IMG/VR virus record: IMGVR_UViG_3300028734_000017
Location: 1 to 64,000 of that record
From: a virus
Direction: 5' to 3' (one strand)
DNA: 64,000 nucleotides
Shown: one piece after another, positions 35,558 through 44,694 of the stretch
Layout: each line of letters opens with the position of its first letter
Position numbering within the stretch: position 1 is the first letter of the stretch
Program-made: the position numbers and the translations under genes
Notes under the pieces: model-generated
Told to the model about the DNA's origin: nothing
Databases searched by the model: none
What the model saw: only the letters and a program-made list of their open reading frames with translations

Positions 35558-36646
35558 TTATATTGTTACGTTATATGTTGCCGTAGCTGAAAATGGAACT
35601 GCTGGCGTATACATGTATAATTTATAATTTGTTGTTGCATAGCCTTCAGCACCTTCAACAGCTATATCCGCTAATTTTGTAAAAATTCCCTTTACCTCTG
35701 CATTAAGACCTTCAACATATTTAACACTTGTAACATCAGTTAATGTATTTTTATATGCAAAGACAACATTTGTTGCGCCAATAGGAATATTTATAGTAAA
35801 TGTTGTCGTACTGAAACTGCTTGTTAATGATCTGATTGCAGCACTTGTGTTAGCTGGACTCGATACGCCGTAGAATGTTTTTCTTCTCCCAACTATTGTC
35901 GTTGATTTTGAATCTGTTCCAGCTGGGTATGGTACATCTGGAATATTATCATGATTTGGGTCAGAAGGCTGTCCATATGAATCTAAAGGTTGTGCGCCAA
36001 TATCATATGTAACAGAAGCATTAAAATTGTTCGATCCGTCATCTATAAGTCTAGCTGTTCTAGTTAAAGTATTTGCTGTTCCGTTTGCTGTTCCGTCAAT
36101 AGTATATAGTATTGCAGCACCGCCTCTAGGATTTTGTGATAATGATGGATTCCAAATGCCTCCAGATAAGTTTCCGTTGATAGTGCCTCTATTATATGTA
36201 TATATTAATACGGTATCCAAATGTGTGCCAGACTCAACATTATTACCATTATAATTAGACGTAAATGAAAATGTTGGGTCTGAGTATGTTGGGTAAAATG
36301 TTGTTACAAGTAATTTCTTAACAAATTGTGTTAAACTTGTTCCGCCACTAATTAATCTTTGTGCCCATATTCCACCGACCTCAATATTTGCCGTAACATC
36401 TTCGGTTAACAGGGGTAATTCATCTGGAGTTAAAGCTACTATTTTTATAGCCCCATCCTGATATTTTAAAGTATCACCGTTAGTCCCACCTGTTAATATT
36501 ATTGGAATATCCACACCGTCGCCATGTGTTATAGATACACCGCCGACTTTATCAAAATGAGTTGATCCTGATAGTCTTAAGTCATCATTGGTATCTTGTC
36601 TAAATTGTATATCTGATAATATTGGTCTCGAATTAAAATTTGTCAT
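35558..36646 (-). CDS. Tail structural protein, head of the fibre operon
   Basis: A 362-aa beta-rich protein, few charged residues, with repeats of Ig-like patterns (TFSFTSNYNGNNVESGTHLD, FTINIPIGATNVVFAYKN). The N-terminal MTNFNSRPILSDIQFRQDTN and the DPTFSFT, TVLIYTYNRG segments resemble proteins next to the fibres in Bacteroidota phages, but no named family is recognised. A late box lies 14 nt before the ATG and the S74-type fibre gene follows 4 nt after its stop, so it starts the fibre operon. Confidence 0.55.
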   Translation of the reverse strand: MTNFNSRPILSDIQFRQDTNDDLRLSGSTHFDKVGGVSITHGDGVDIPIILTGGTNGDTLKYQDGAIKIVALTPDELPLLTEDVTANIEVGGIWAQRLISGGTSLTQFVKKLLVTTFYPTYSDPTFSFTSNYNGNNVESGTHLDTVLIYTYNRGTINGNLSGGIWNPSLSQNPRGGAAILYTIDGTANGTANTLTRTARLIDDGSNNFNASVTYDIGAQPLDSYGQPSDPNHDNIPDVPYPAGTDSKSTTIVGRRKTFYGVSSPANTSAAIRSLTSSFSTTTFTINIPIGATNVVFAYKNTLTDVTSVKYVEGLNAEVKGIFTKLADIAVEGAEGYATTNYKLYMYTPAVPFSATATYNVTI

Positions 36647-36659
36647 GTTACGTTTATTA

Positions 36660-36668
36660 TATAAATAC
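36660..36668 (-). promoter_or_regulatory. Late promoter box for the tail-fibre operon
   Basis: The minus strand reads AGTATTTATATAATAA, 14 nt before the ATG at 36,646. Confidence 0.75.
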
Positions 36669-36679
36669 TTTTATTAATA

Positions 36680-39253
36680 TTATTGTCCGATCATTCCGCC
36701 ACTATAACTCTTCATTCTATTAACTAATATAGGTATATTGATAGCTTTAGCTGTGAATCTTTCTCCGTCAATATCCAACGTTATGTTTGCTTTCATAGAA
36801 ACTTCTTTATCGGCAAATTCCACTTTTAGAGGGGTTTTTAATAATGTTACCAATTCAGCGAATGCTGATCCACTCTTAGTATTCATTTTAGAGATTGCAT
36901 CAACAGTTGTTGCAATTGCTGTGTAATCGTCTGCACTACCTCTCATAGCTGTGTTTATTTCTCTAAATGCTGCCCCAACTCTTTCAAGTGCAGGCGCAGA
37001 ATCTGATAATAATTTTACTTTATCTAGGCTTATATTTCCACCTGAACCAGCGTTCATCACATCGGCAATTCCTTTAGCTAAATAGCCAATTCCAGCAGAG
37101 GCTGCGCCAATTCCACCTCCAATCATAGCAAATGTAGCACCTAAAGCTAGAAGGCCTGGCATTGTGGCAGCACTAGCAGCACCGATAGCAGCTATACTTA
37201 TAGAAAATGCTGTGCCCATTGCAGTTATAGCTGGAGACATCATTAAAGCAGCACCGCCTATAGCTAATACCGTTGCAGGTAATGCCCATATTTTTGTGGA
37301 ATCTAGTTTAGCCATTGAATCAGCTAACTTAGAAATTCCAAATGCAGCTAATCCAATTCCAGCACCTACGCCCACAGCGGCTGCACCAAATCCAGCACCA
37401 GCCATCATCTTACCTTTACCAGCCATTTGAGAAGCTTTTCCAGCATTTAAAACGCTAGCACCTCTACCTTTCGGAAGAGACGGTTTATTTGAATTACCAA
37501 TTGTACCTGCAAATCCAGCACCAGCTCCTCCAAATAATTGCTTGCCAGATGCATAGTAAACCACTTTAGATAATGCAGTTGCACCACCATTAATTAAAAC
37601 AGCAGCAGCAGTTAAAACACCAGCTATTTTTAAAGCAGCCATACCAATTGGATTATTAAGAATGCTTTTTATAACGTGTGATATGTCTTGAAAAACAGGT
37701 ATAACTATTTTCATTACCTCATTAACACCTCTTAACATTGGTAATAGTAATGTTTTAAAGGAAGCCAATGTAGCTTGTAATGCTTCTTCGAATGTTAAAG
37801 CATCTTTGGCTCTTTGCTCCAAAGCTGCTTTCTGTTGTATGAACGCATTTGCTTCACTTTCGGTTAAATTTGCTATATTTTTAGCAGTTGTCCCAACCAT
37901 AACCTGAAATTGTCCAGTTTTTGAATTAAATATGGCAGCACCTTCAATAGCTGATTTATCATCTTTAGATAATCCTGAACCAATCATGTTCTTACGCATT
38001 TTCATGATATCAGCCATTCTAAGAGCCTGCTGTGTTAATTCGCCATTTTGTAAGCCTAATGATTTCTCAACAGATGCCATACGATCTCTATCAGCAGGCG
38101 ATATAAATTTTGTAAATGTTCCATCAGCTTGTTTTTGAAATGTTACAACGCCTTTAGTCATATCATTAATCTTTTCTGTGAATTTTGCAGGATCATTACG
38201 AGAAAGGAATAACATTTCAAAAGGATCAGATTTAGCAAATTCGCCACCCATAATCTGTAGATTCGATGCTAGTTCAATAGCACCTTCCAAAGTTTTTGCT
38301 GTGTCAATTGCATTAAAAGCCTGACTAAAATCGATATTCATTTTTGTAGCATAGGCTGACATTTCCATCATACCTTTTACACCACCTTTAAAATTATATA
38401 GGTTTAATTTCTTAAAATTATCTGATACGTTTTTTAATGCTTTTGTTGTGTTGATACCATATTTCTCACTTGAATGAACGAATTCATCAGTCATTTCATA
38501 TGTTTTTTGTGCATCAATACCCATTAGCTCAAACTGTGAAGCCATTTTTGTGGCATTGTCAACACCTAAACCAGTTCCTTTACCTATTGCAACGATATTA
38601 ACGAGCATCTTTTCAGACATTACTCTGGAACGTCCTGTTTCATCAGCAAATCCTTGCATTACGGACTGTAAGTCCTCCAATCCGCCACCCATTTCGGCAA
38701 CAGACATTGCAGAGTTTTCGAAAGAAGTTCTAATCATATCAGCCTTTAAACCAGACATGCCGAGGTTTAATGTGGTTTGTCTAATGATCTTATCTGACTG
38801 CATCAAGCCTTGTATCCAAGCTGCTTCAAGTTTAGTGTTATCTATGAGAAGCTTTTTACGGGCTTCGTATAATTCATTACTTTTCTTCTGCTTTTCTATT
38901 AAAGCATCTTGTTCCTTATTTTCTTCTTTTAAACTTTGTACTTTTTTTAATTGATTGGTATATGCAACACTGCTTTTATTAGTAATAGCATCAAGTTTTT
39001 TTAACTCAAGATCTAAAGCAGCATTTCTAGCATCTTGTGCTTTTTGAGCAATTTCAGCTTGTTTTGCGTTTCGATCCCTACTATTAAATATACCATTAAG
39101 CAGACTTAATTCATTTTGCAGCAATGCTAAGTCTTGATTTTGTAGATCAAGAGCTTGTTTAGCATCTTTTACAGCCTGTTTTTGCTGGGTTGCTAACTGT
39201 GCTCTAGCTGCTGCCGCTGCTTGTGCTTGTGCCGACTGTGTTGGTGCTGCCAT
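36680..39253 (-). CDS. Probable tail tape-measure protein
   Basis: An 857-aa protein. Residues 1-140 are Ala/Gln-rich coiled coil (QAQAAAAARAQLATQQKQAV). Around residues 530-750 hydrophobic, Ala/Gly-rich segments occur (AALKIAGVLTAAAVLING, AMAGAGFGAAAVGVGAG, ALMMSPAITAMGTAFSISIA), followed by further Gly/Ala helices. Coiled coil plus membrane-like segments in a late tail gene is the profile of a tape-measure protein, which sets tail length and enters the host envelope. It lies downstream of the gp26-like/52-aa pair and has a late box 18 nt before the ATG. Its modest length for a long-tailed myovirus is worth noting. Confidence 0.68.
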   Translation of the reverse strand: MAAPTQSAQAQAAAAARAQLATQQKQAVKDAKQALDLQNQDLALLQNELSLLNGIFNSRDRNAKQAEIAQKAQDARNAALDLELKKLDAITNKSSVAYTNQLKKVQSLKEENKEQDALIEKQKKSNELYEARKKLLIDNTKLEAAWIQGLMQSDKIIRQTTLNLGMSGLKADMIRTSFENSAMSVAEMGGGLEDLQSVMQGFADETGRSRVMSEKMLVNIVAIGKGTGLGVDNATKMASQFELMGIDAQKTYEMTDEFVHSSEKYGINTTKALKNVSDNFKKLNLYNFKGGVKGMMEMSAYATKMNIDFSQAFNAIDTAKTLEGAIELASNLQIMGGEFAKSDPFEMLFLSRNDPAKFTEKINDMTKGVVTFQKQADGTFTKFISPADRDRMASVEKSLGLQNGELTQQALRMADIMKMRKNMIGSGLSKDDKSAIEGAAIFNSKTGQFQVMVGTTAKNIANLTESEANAFIQQKAALEQRAKDALTFEEALQATLASFKTLLLPMLRGVNEVMKIVIPVFQDISHVIKSILNNPIGMAALKIAGVLTAAAVLINGGATALSKVVYYASGKQLFGGAGAGFAGTIGNSNKPSLPKGRGASVLNAGKASQMAGKGKMMAGAGFGAAAVGVGAGIGLAAFGISKLADSMAKLDSTKIWALPATVLAIGGAALMMSPAITAMGTAFSISIAAIGAASAATMPGLLALGATFAMIGGGIGAASAGIGYLAKGIADVMNAGSGGNISLDKVKLLSDSAPALERVGAAFREINTAMRGSADDYTAIATTVDAISKMNTKSGSAFAELVTLLKTPLKVEFADKEVSMKANITLDIDGERFTAKAINIPILVNRMKSYSGGMIGQ

Positions 39254-39270
39254 AATTCATTACTATTTCA

Positions 39271-39279
39271 TATAAATAC
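39271..39279 (-). promoter_or_regulatory. Late promoter box for the tape-measure gene
   Basis: The minus strand reads TGTATTTATATGAAAT, 18 nt before the ATG at 39,253, directly after the hairpin that ends the upstream unit. Confidence 0.7.
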
Positions 39280-39283
39280 AAAA

Positions 39284-39310
39284 GGAACTAAATTATAATA
39301 ACTTAGTTCC
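39284..39310 (-). terminator. Terminator between the 52-aa gene and the tape measure
   Basis: GGAACTAA (39284-39291) and TTAGTTCC (39303-39310) pair with an 11-nt loop, and a T run flanks the stem. It ends the gp26-like/52-aa unit and is followed at once by the tape-measure late box. Confidence 0.65.
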
Positions 39311-39316
39311 CTTTTT

Positions 39317-39475
39317 TTATCTATGTCTAGCAGCTTCTTGCTGCTTTTCCATTTCCTCGTTTTCTTTTTGCATTAAATGTAAGAAATATCTCCTTTTGTA
39401 AACTGGTATACCTTCCACATAATCAGCTTGAAACCTGCCATGTTTAGTTAGAATGTAGATTTCGTCATTTACCAT
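39317..39475 (-). CDS. Small protein between hub and tape measure (52 aa)
   Basis: A 52-aa gene read by eye: MVNDEIYILTKHGRFQADYV, then EGIPVYKRRYFLHLMQKENE and a charged Lys/Gln/Glu end. Small proteins at this position, between hub and tape-measure genes, recur in contractile-tail phages and may act as tape-measure assembly chaperones, but direct function is not known. It begins 17 nt after the gp26-like stop and is closed by the following terminator. Confidence 0.75.
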   Translation of the reverse strand: MVNDEIYILTKHGRFQADYVEGIPVYKRRYFLHLMQKENEEMEKQQEAARHR

Positions 39476-39492
39476 TTTTTTATAATCACCTG

Positions 39493-40362
39493 CTAGGTGT
39501 TTGGGAAAAAAAAATCTATACCGAGCGTTAAATTGGACTTAAATTCAAATCCATCGTCAGTGGTAAATGTATAGCTAAGGTCAACATCTGGAGATACTTC
39601 AACAATTTTTTTACGAATTGTGAAAGCATCTAAGGCAGGCATCGCATCAACAAATTTATCAATGTATCCACGATCGGTATTCCCTTCAATTGAGATAATA
39701 CTTGCTTTAAGCCTAATGGTGCTGTATGAGCTATATGTTTTGCTATACGCCAATTTAATAGCCTCAGCTTTTTTAGAAATGTTATCGTCTTCACCATATG
39801 TTAATATTCTGAAAACAACATTCTTTTTTCTCATAGGAATAAACACTGTAAAATGACCATTAGCGTCTGGTATTTCTTTTACTTCCTTATATGTCAGGTT
39901 AAGTAAATTAACAACTGTTTTAAATGCTTGACCATTTCTAGGGTCTGTGGCGACAACTGAATAATCTGCGCCATATGATGTAGTTCTTAAAAATAATATT
40001 AAAGCATTTCTATCACCTTGCAATAGATCGAACGTGTTTACATTTGGCGTTTTGACTTTCTTTTTTAACAATAAGTCTAAAACAGTACCATTTTCAATTA
40101 ACGATGGCGTTGTTAAAAGGTCTTCGTCTTTAGAAGTCATGTATTCAATACTAATTTCCGATAAATGATTTTCATAGAATAAACCTTTTGATGGTAACTG
40201 AACTATCTCACATACCGTAATTAGGTCAGGGTCAGTTTCTTTGCTCATGACGTCATTATAGCCTGTTGTCATGGATGATACGCCAGTGCTCTGTGCCCCA
40301 GCATTTTTATTGTATCCTTGTATTGCATTCTTGATTGCTTGTGCTCCTGTTTCCTTTGCCAT
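39493..40362 (-). CDS. 26: Baseplate hub protein, T4 gp26-like
   Basis: A 289-aa protein that matches the gp26-type baseplate family: LPSKGLFYENHLSEISIEYM, TSKDEDLLTTPSLIENGTVL, LLQGDRNALILFLRTTSYG and a C-terminal GIDFFFP ending. The middle contains YLTYKEVKEI-like LNLTYKEVKEIPD. It stops with TAG. Two late-box variants precede it, and the 52-aa gene follows. In T4 gp26 is a hub component or assembly factor. Confidence 0.75.
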   Translation of the reverse strand: MAKETGAQAIKNAIQGYNKNAGAQSTGVSSMTTGYNDVMSKETDPDLITVCEIVQLPSKGLFYENHLSEISIEYMTSKDEDLLTTPSLIENGTVLDLLLKKKVKTPNVNTFDLLQGDRNALILFLRTTSYGADYSVVATDPRNGQAFKTVVNLLNLTYKEVKEIPDANGHFTVFIPMRKKNVVFRILTYGEDDNISKKAEAIKLAYSKTYSSYSTIRLKASIISIEGNTDRGYIDKFVDAMPALDAFTIRKKIVEVSPDVDLSYTFTTDDGFEFKSNLTLGIDFFFPNT

Positions 40363-40366
40363 TTTC

Positions 40367-40407
40367 TATAAATATTTATAATATTTTATTATTTTGATTA
40401 TAAATAG
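40367..40407 (-). promoter_or_regulatory. Two late-box variants before the gp26-like gene
   Basis: The minus strand has ATATTTATA (complement of 40367-40375, 5 nt from the ATG) and CTATTTATA (complement of 40399-40407, 37 nt from the ATG). Neither is a full GTATTTATA; the distal one has the better spacing for a leader. Confidence 0.45.
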
Positions 40408-40475
40408 TGTTTTTTTTAAAAAGAATTCAAGATTTTTGCTTTTCAGTTGTATAATGTAATAAAATAATATCTCAG

Positions 40476-41252
40476 ATGGGAAAAACTAATAAAAAGCTTG
40501 AAGCTGTTAAGCTCGAAGAAAAAGAATTTATTAATATTGTTAACGGTGCTGAAAAGAACTTAGCAACTATGAAAAATGAGATCGGAAAGATTATAACTAC
40601 CGATATAAAGGTTTCTGCTAAGAATGATAGCCAGAAGAAAATTTTTGAGTCTATCAAAAATAATGAGATTACCATTTGTTCTGGGTTTGCAGGGTCTGGT
40701 AAAACATATGTGGCACTAGCTGCCGCACTCAACCTGTTAAAAAAAGGAGGCAATTCATATAAAAAGATTTATTTAATTAAATCCGTGACGCCGCTTAAGG
40801 AAGAATCAATCGGGTATCTTAAAGGTACTATGGAAGAAAAAATGGAACCTTTCATGTGGAGTTTTAACTTTAACATTGCTAAATTAGTTAGCGAAAATAC
40901 ATTTAAGATTCTATCTGAAAAAGGATACATAAAAATATTACCTCTAGCTTATTTGAGAGGAACAACATTAGACGACTGTATCATCATATTGGATGAATGC
41001 CAAAACGTAACAGTTGATAATGCACACACCGCCATGACAAGGGTCGGTAATAATTGTAAATTGATTATCTTGGGAGACGTTGATCAGGTTGACCTAAAAT
41101 TTAAAAAGGATAGCTCTTTACACGTATTAATTAATTTATTTGAAGACGTTGAAGAAATTGGAACAATAAAAATGAATGAGACGGATGTAAATGTTAGAAA
41201 TCCTATTATCGCAAAAATTGAGGCAAAATTTAAAGAACATTATAAGAAATGA
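40476..41252 (+). CDS. phoH: PhoH-like P-loop ATPase
   Basis: A 258-aa protein. Walker A GFAGSGKT (70-77), the PhoH-type KSVTPLKEESIGYLKGTMEEK, LAYLRGTTLDD and Walker B ILDECQN, then GDVDQVDL, fit the PhoH family. Phage PhoH proteins are very common and their role is unsettled (RNA metabolism has been proposed). It opens the plus-strand block; no late box was found upstream. The stop overlaps the next gene's start by 4 nt. Confidence 0.88.
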   Translation: MGKTNKKLEAVKLEEKEFINIVNGAEKNLATMKNEIGKIITTDIKVSAKNDSQKKIFESIKNNEITICSGFAGSGKTYVALAAALNLLKKGGNSYKKIYLIKSVTPLKEESIGYLKGTMEEKMEPFMWSFNFNIAKLVSENTFKILSEKGYIKILPLAYLRGTTLDDCIIILDECQNVTVDNAHTAMTRVGNNCKLIILGDVDQVDLKFKKDSSLHVLINLFEDVEEIGTIKMNETDVNVRNPIIAKIEAKFKEHYKK

Positions 41253-41986
41253 CAGAAAAAATAAAAATCGGAATCGATATTAACGAAATCTTGCGAGCCA
41301 AATGGCTTCAGTTTGATCGTTATTATTTCAATGAGTTTGGCGCAGATGGTGTGCCAACAAATATACCCTATGTATATGACTATTTTAACACATATAAATG
41401 GGAAGCAGTTAGCGAACAAATAAAAGTACTTAAGGACAAATTTGTTGACGATATTAGCCCTCTAAGCTACGTTACAGACGAGAATGGTGATGCGCCAGTC
41501 GATGCATACATTTCAAATGTTGAAACAGTTAATCAAACTGGACTTGAAGTGTATAATAAATTCATGCATCTTGATTATGTCTTTGAAATATCTGGCTCTG
41601 CGCCGTTTATGTATAAAGGACTTGACTTAGACCTTAAGAATTTCTTATACAAATATGGTAAGAATATTGAGGTGACAATTTTCTCCGTAGAGAATGTTCA
41701 CACTATTCCGCCAACATTATTCTTCCTGAGTAGGGTAATGTCACGCTTTAGTAATTATAAATTTGTTGAGAAGTCAACAGATATTATTAAAGACGTTGAT
41801 ATTATAATTACAACAGACCCAGAGTTGCTTGATACAAAGCTTCAAGAAGGTAAAACAATTATTAAAATTGATAGACCATATAATGTTGAAAATGGTAAAC
41901 AATATACATCAGTCCTACAATTAGTGGAATTGGTCGATAACGACGAGTTCGAAAAAATGATAGGATACACAAAAACAATCGAATAA
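41249..41986 (+). CDS. HAD-like fold protein with altered catalytic motif
   Basis: A 245-aa protein. N-terminal IGIDINEILRAKWLQFDRYY recalls HAD motif I (DxDxT/V) but has DIN; the first Asp is kept and the second replaced. FEISGSAPF and later VDIIITTDPELL could be motifs II and III/IV, the latter as DIIITTDP. The C-terminus resembles an editing or cap region. It is coupled to PhoH and followed by two glycosyltransferases, so a sugar-phosphate or nucleotidase-derived role is possible. The altered motif suggests a non-catalytic or divergent enzyme. Confidence 0.45.
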   Translation: MTEKIKIGIDINEILRAKWLQFDRYYFNEFGADGVPTNIPYVYDYFNTYKWEAVSEQIKVLKDKFVDDISPLSYVTDENGDAPVDAYISNVETVNQTGLEVYNKFMHLDYVFEISGSAPFMYKGLDLDLKNFLYKYGKNIEVTIFSVENVHTIPPTLFFLSRVMSRFSNYKFVEKSTDIIKDVDIIITTDPELLDTKLQEGKTIIKIDRPYNVENGKQYTSVLQLVELVDNDEFEKMIGYTKTIE

Positions 41987-41994
41987 TTACAAAA

Positions 41995-43089
41995 ATGCTA
42001 GAAAATAACGATTTAAACAAAGAAAAGATCACTGTTTTAACAAAAGCAGTCGCAAGATTGGAAGCAAAGGAATCTAAGTTCATATTCTGTGTTCCAGACT
42101 CTGCAGGCCCTTCCGCATCAGTATATGAGCTATATACACATGCAAATGTTTTAAAGAATATGGGATATAACGTCACAATGATGACCGAAAGTTCTGATCT
42201 GAAAGCTCCTGAGTGGATTGAACCATCATTGACAGACATTAAACATGTATTAATTACTGATTCAAAAATAAATGTATCGCCAGATGACTTTATGATCATT
42301 CCAGAGGTGTTTACGAATATTATGGAACAAACAAAGAACTTACCATGTAAGAAAATATGTTTGTTACAGTCTTTTGATTACATGTTAAATGGCTTAATTC
42401 CAGGCACTGACTTCGAATTGTTCGGTATTAATGATGTTATTACAACATCTGAAACACTTAGAACAATGCTTAACACATTTTATGGTGAAAAGTATAAAGT
42501 GGAAACATATGATATTGGTATTCCAGACTACTTCAAGCCATCTGAAATGCCTCAGAAACCAGTTATCTCTATCGTAGGCAGAAATAGTAATGACATTTCA
42601 AAGGTTATTAAACTATTTTTCAGTAAGTATCCTCATTTGAAATGGGTGACATTTGATCCATTGCTAACGAACACTAAACCGCCGACACAATTGGATAGAA
42701 TTGACTTCGCCGAAAGACTTAGAAATAACTTTGCGGCTGTGTGGATTGATAGAATAGCATCTTTCGGAACATTCCCAATTGAGTGTATGAAAAGTGGTGT
42801 AATTCCGATCTTTATTGTCCCAGACATTGAGCCAGAATATTTGCAAGACGCCAGCAAGAAATATGTTGAGGCAGGCATGTATACCAGCAATATTTATGAT
42901 ATTCCTGTTATGATCGGCGATTTATTAACTAAATTCATCGATGACAGTATTCCAGATCAAATCTATGAAACAATGTCAGCAATTGCCGACAGATATACAA
43001 TGGATAAATCTGAAAAACAGCTTACAGAGATTTACTCTAAATATGTTGAAGAAAGAATAAGCTTTTTGAAAAATGCATTAAACAATTAA
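41995..43089 (+). CDS. Glycosyltransferase, GT-B-like
   Basis: A 364-aa protein with GT-B hallmarks: FIFCVPDSAGPSASVYELYT at the start, HANVLKNMGYNVTMMTES, then VIPEVFTNIM, SEDFMI-type strand, and a C-terminal lobe with PVISIVGRNSND, and ASFGTFPIECMKSGVIPIFI, a GT4-like EX7E-region analogue. The donor and acceptor are unknown. It lies between the HAD-like gene and a GT2 gene in one plus-strand operon that ends with the late sigma factor. Confidence 0.72.
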   Translation: MLENNDLNKEKITVLTKAVARLEAKESKFIFCVPDSAGPSASVYELYTHANVLKNMGYNVTMMTESSDLKAPEWIEPSLTDIKHVLITDSKINVSPDDFMIIPEVFTNIMEQTKNLPCKKICLLQSFDYMLNGLIPGTDFELFGINDVITTSETLRTMLNTFYGEKYKVETYDIGIPDYFKPSEMPQKPVISIVGRNSNDISKVIKLFFSKYPHLKWVTFDPLLTNTKPPTQLDRIDFAERLRNNFAAVWIDRIASFGTFPIECMKSGVIPIFIVPDIEPEYLQDASKKYVEAGMYTSNIYDIPVMIGDLLTKFIDDSIPDQIYETMSAIADRYTMDKSEKQLTEIYSKYVEERISFLKNALNN

Positions 43090-43095
43090 TAGAAA

Positions 43096-43896
43096 ATGAC
43101 ACAATTAAGTATAATAATTCCAGTATCAGAATTCAATGACACTGTTAAAGAATATCTAGCTAAGGCGATTAAATCTGTTGCAGATCAGGACAATGCTCCT
43201 GATAAGCCACAGTTAGTAGTGGTATTTCCACCAAAAGCCGCACAGGTAATATTCTTTGTGAAAGAGCTAAATCTTGAAAACGTTGTAAAATTTATAACGA
43301 CTACAGATGCAGCTGCCGACTATCAGTCACAAATCAATTGGGCTGTAAATGAAATTGATACTGAATATTTTTCAGTTTTAGAATTTGATGATGAACTAGG
43401 CAAAACATACGTGAAAAACGCTACACAGTACGCAGCAGCTTATCCGCTTGTAGATATTTTCATTCTAATGATGCTTGAAGTTGATACTGAAAACAAACCA
43501 GTAAAAATTTCGAACGAAATTGCTTGGTCGCAGCATTTCGCAGGCGACATTGAAAACCTTGGGTATCTTAGCGTTGAAACCGTTAAATCTTATTCAGACT
43601 TCAAGCTTTCGGGTGCTGTGATTAAAAAATCAGACTTTGTAAAGAATGGTGGATATAAAGTTAATATAAAGTTAACATTTATGTTTGAATACTTGCTAAG
43701 GTCATTGAATAATAACAGCAAGGCTTTCATCATTCCAAAGATCATCTACAAGCATTTGGTAGATCGCCCAGACAGCATGTTCGAAGTATATTCTAAAACA
43801 ATGCCAAAACTGGAACGTAAGTTTTGGTTCGACATTGCAATGAAGGAGTACTTCTTCAATAAAGATAGAGAGTTAAATCTATCTAGCATTAGTTAA
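43096..43896 (+). CDS. Glycosyltransferase, GT2-like
   Basis: A 266-aa protein with LSIIIPVSEFNDTVKEYLAK at the start, a nucleotide-binding GT-A-like core and SVLEFDDELGKTYV, where FDDE is in the DxD position. The C-terminal part includes ILKHLVDRPDSMF-like KIIYKHLVDRPDSMFE. Short for GT2. It is 6 nt after the GT-B gene and 14 nt before the sigma factor gene. Sugar and acceptor unknown. Confidence 0.68.
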   Translation: MTQLSIIIPVSEFNDTVKEYLAKAIKSVADQDNAPDKPQLVVVFPPKAAQVIFFVKELNLENVVKFITTTDAAADYQSQINWAVNEIDTEYFSVLEFDDELGKTYVKNATQYAAAYPLVDIFILMMLEVDTENKPVKISNEIAWSQHFAGDIENLGYLSVETVKSYSDFKLSGAVIKKSDFVKNGGYKVNIKLTFMFEYLLRSLNNNSKAFIIPKIIYKHLVDRPDSMFEVYSKTMPKLERKFWFDIAMKEYFFNKDRELNLSSIS

Positions 43897-43910
43897 AAAC
43901 GAATATTTAA

Positions 43911-44657
43911 ATGAAAAAAAAGAAATATGAGTTATACTTTGCCGAAAAAGAGGAACAAGCCATAATCGACTATATTGCGACAGATTCCGCCGAAGTTAAA
44001 AACAAAATTTATAATGAAATATTGATTGTACCATTTCGTAAAATGATACAATCAATATTACGAAAATATCCGATTTATATCGGATGCTACGACATTGCAG
44101 AGGTTGAATCCAATGCTTTGAGTCATCTTATTGAGCAAATGGTTAAGTATAAACCAGATACAATTACAAAATCTGGTAACAAGACCAAAGCTTTCAGTTA
44201 TTGTCAAACAATTGTTCGTAACTATTATAAGGATCATGGTAGAAAAAGCTACACCGAAAAGAAGACTAACTTATCTTATGAGGATTATACCGATGATTTC
44301 GATAATAATTCTTCGTATGCATATGAACTTGATGGCGAAAACAGCGTTGACATACTTGATAAATTAATTCAATCTATTATAGATGAGATTAATGATAAAA
44401 TATCTCAGCCAACTATTAAGAAAAATGAACTTGTCGTTGGCGATGCCATTATAAACATTCTTAAAAATTGGGAATTACTGTTCAAAGAAGATAGCCCCGA
44501 TGGTAAGTATAATAAAAAGGTTAGCAATATTTTTGCAAAGAATAAGATTTTGCTATATCTAAAGGAAATAACAAATCTGTCAACAAAGGAAATTCGTGTG
44601 GCTATTAAGCCTTTCAAGGATTTATACTACATGAAGAAACAGAGCTTTTTCCAATAA
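43911..44657 (+). CDS. 55: Late-transcription sigma factor, T4 gp55-like
   Basis: A 248-aa protein. Residues 60-112 carry a sigma region 2-like core: YDIAEVESNALSHLIEQMVK followed by KTKAFSYCQTIVRNYYKDHG, close to the gp55 pattern of a helix ending in AF-x-F/Y-x-x-x-I-x-R-x-Y. There is no evident region 4, as in gp55, which relies on the sliding clamp-linked coactivator. A basic C-terminal part (KNKILLYLKEITNLSTKEIRV) follows. Its likely target is the GTATTTATA box in front of virion genes. The first late box after it, at 44,671, lies 14 nt past its stop. Confidence 0.72.
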   Translation: MKKKKYELYFAEKEEQAIIDYIATDSAEVKNKIYNEILIVPFRKMIQSILRKYPIYIGCYDIAEVESNALSHLIEQMVKYKPDTITKSGNKTKAFSYCQTIVRNYYKDHGRKSYTEKKTNLSYEDYTDDFDNNSSYAYELDGENSVDILDKLIQSIIDEINDKISQPTIKKNELVVGDAIINILKNWELLFKEDSPDGKYNKKVSNIFAKNKILLYLKEITNLSTKEIRVAIKPFKDLYYMKKQSFFQ

Positions 44658-44670
44658 ATCATATTTTTTA

Positions 44671-44679
44671 GTATTTATA
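44671..44679 (+). promoter_or_regulatory. Late promoter box for the baseplate operon
   Basis: The plus strand reads TAGTATTTATATGTAAAA, 16 nt before the ATG at 44,695. This is one of the plus-strand instances that show the box is read in the same sense as the gene. Confidence 0.75.
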
Positions 44680-44694
44680 TGTAAAAACTATAAT

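Noticed and set aside
38550-38954. 134-aa plus-strand open frame inside the tape-measure gene
   Set aside because: Opposite the Ala/Gln-rich coding strand, where antisense frames stay open by composition; no other support.
41862-42299. 145-aa minus-strand open frame across two plus-strand genes
   Set aside because: Overlaps the HAD-like and GT-B genes, both with clear family features.
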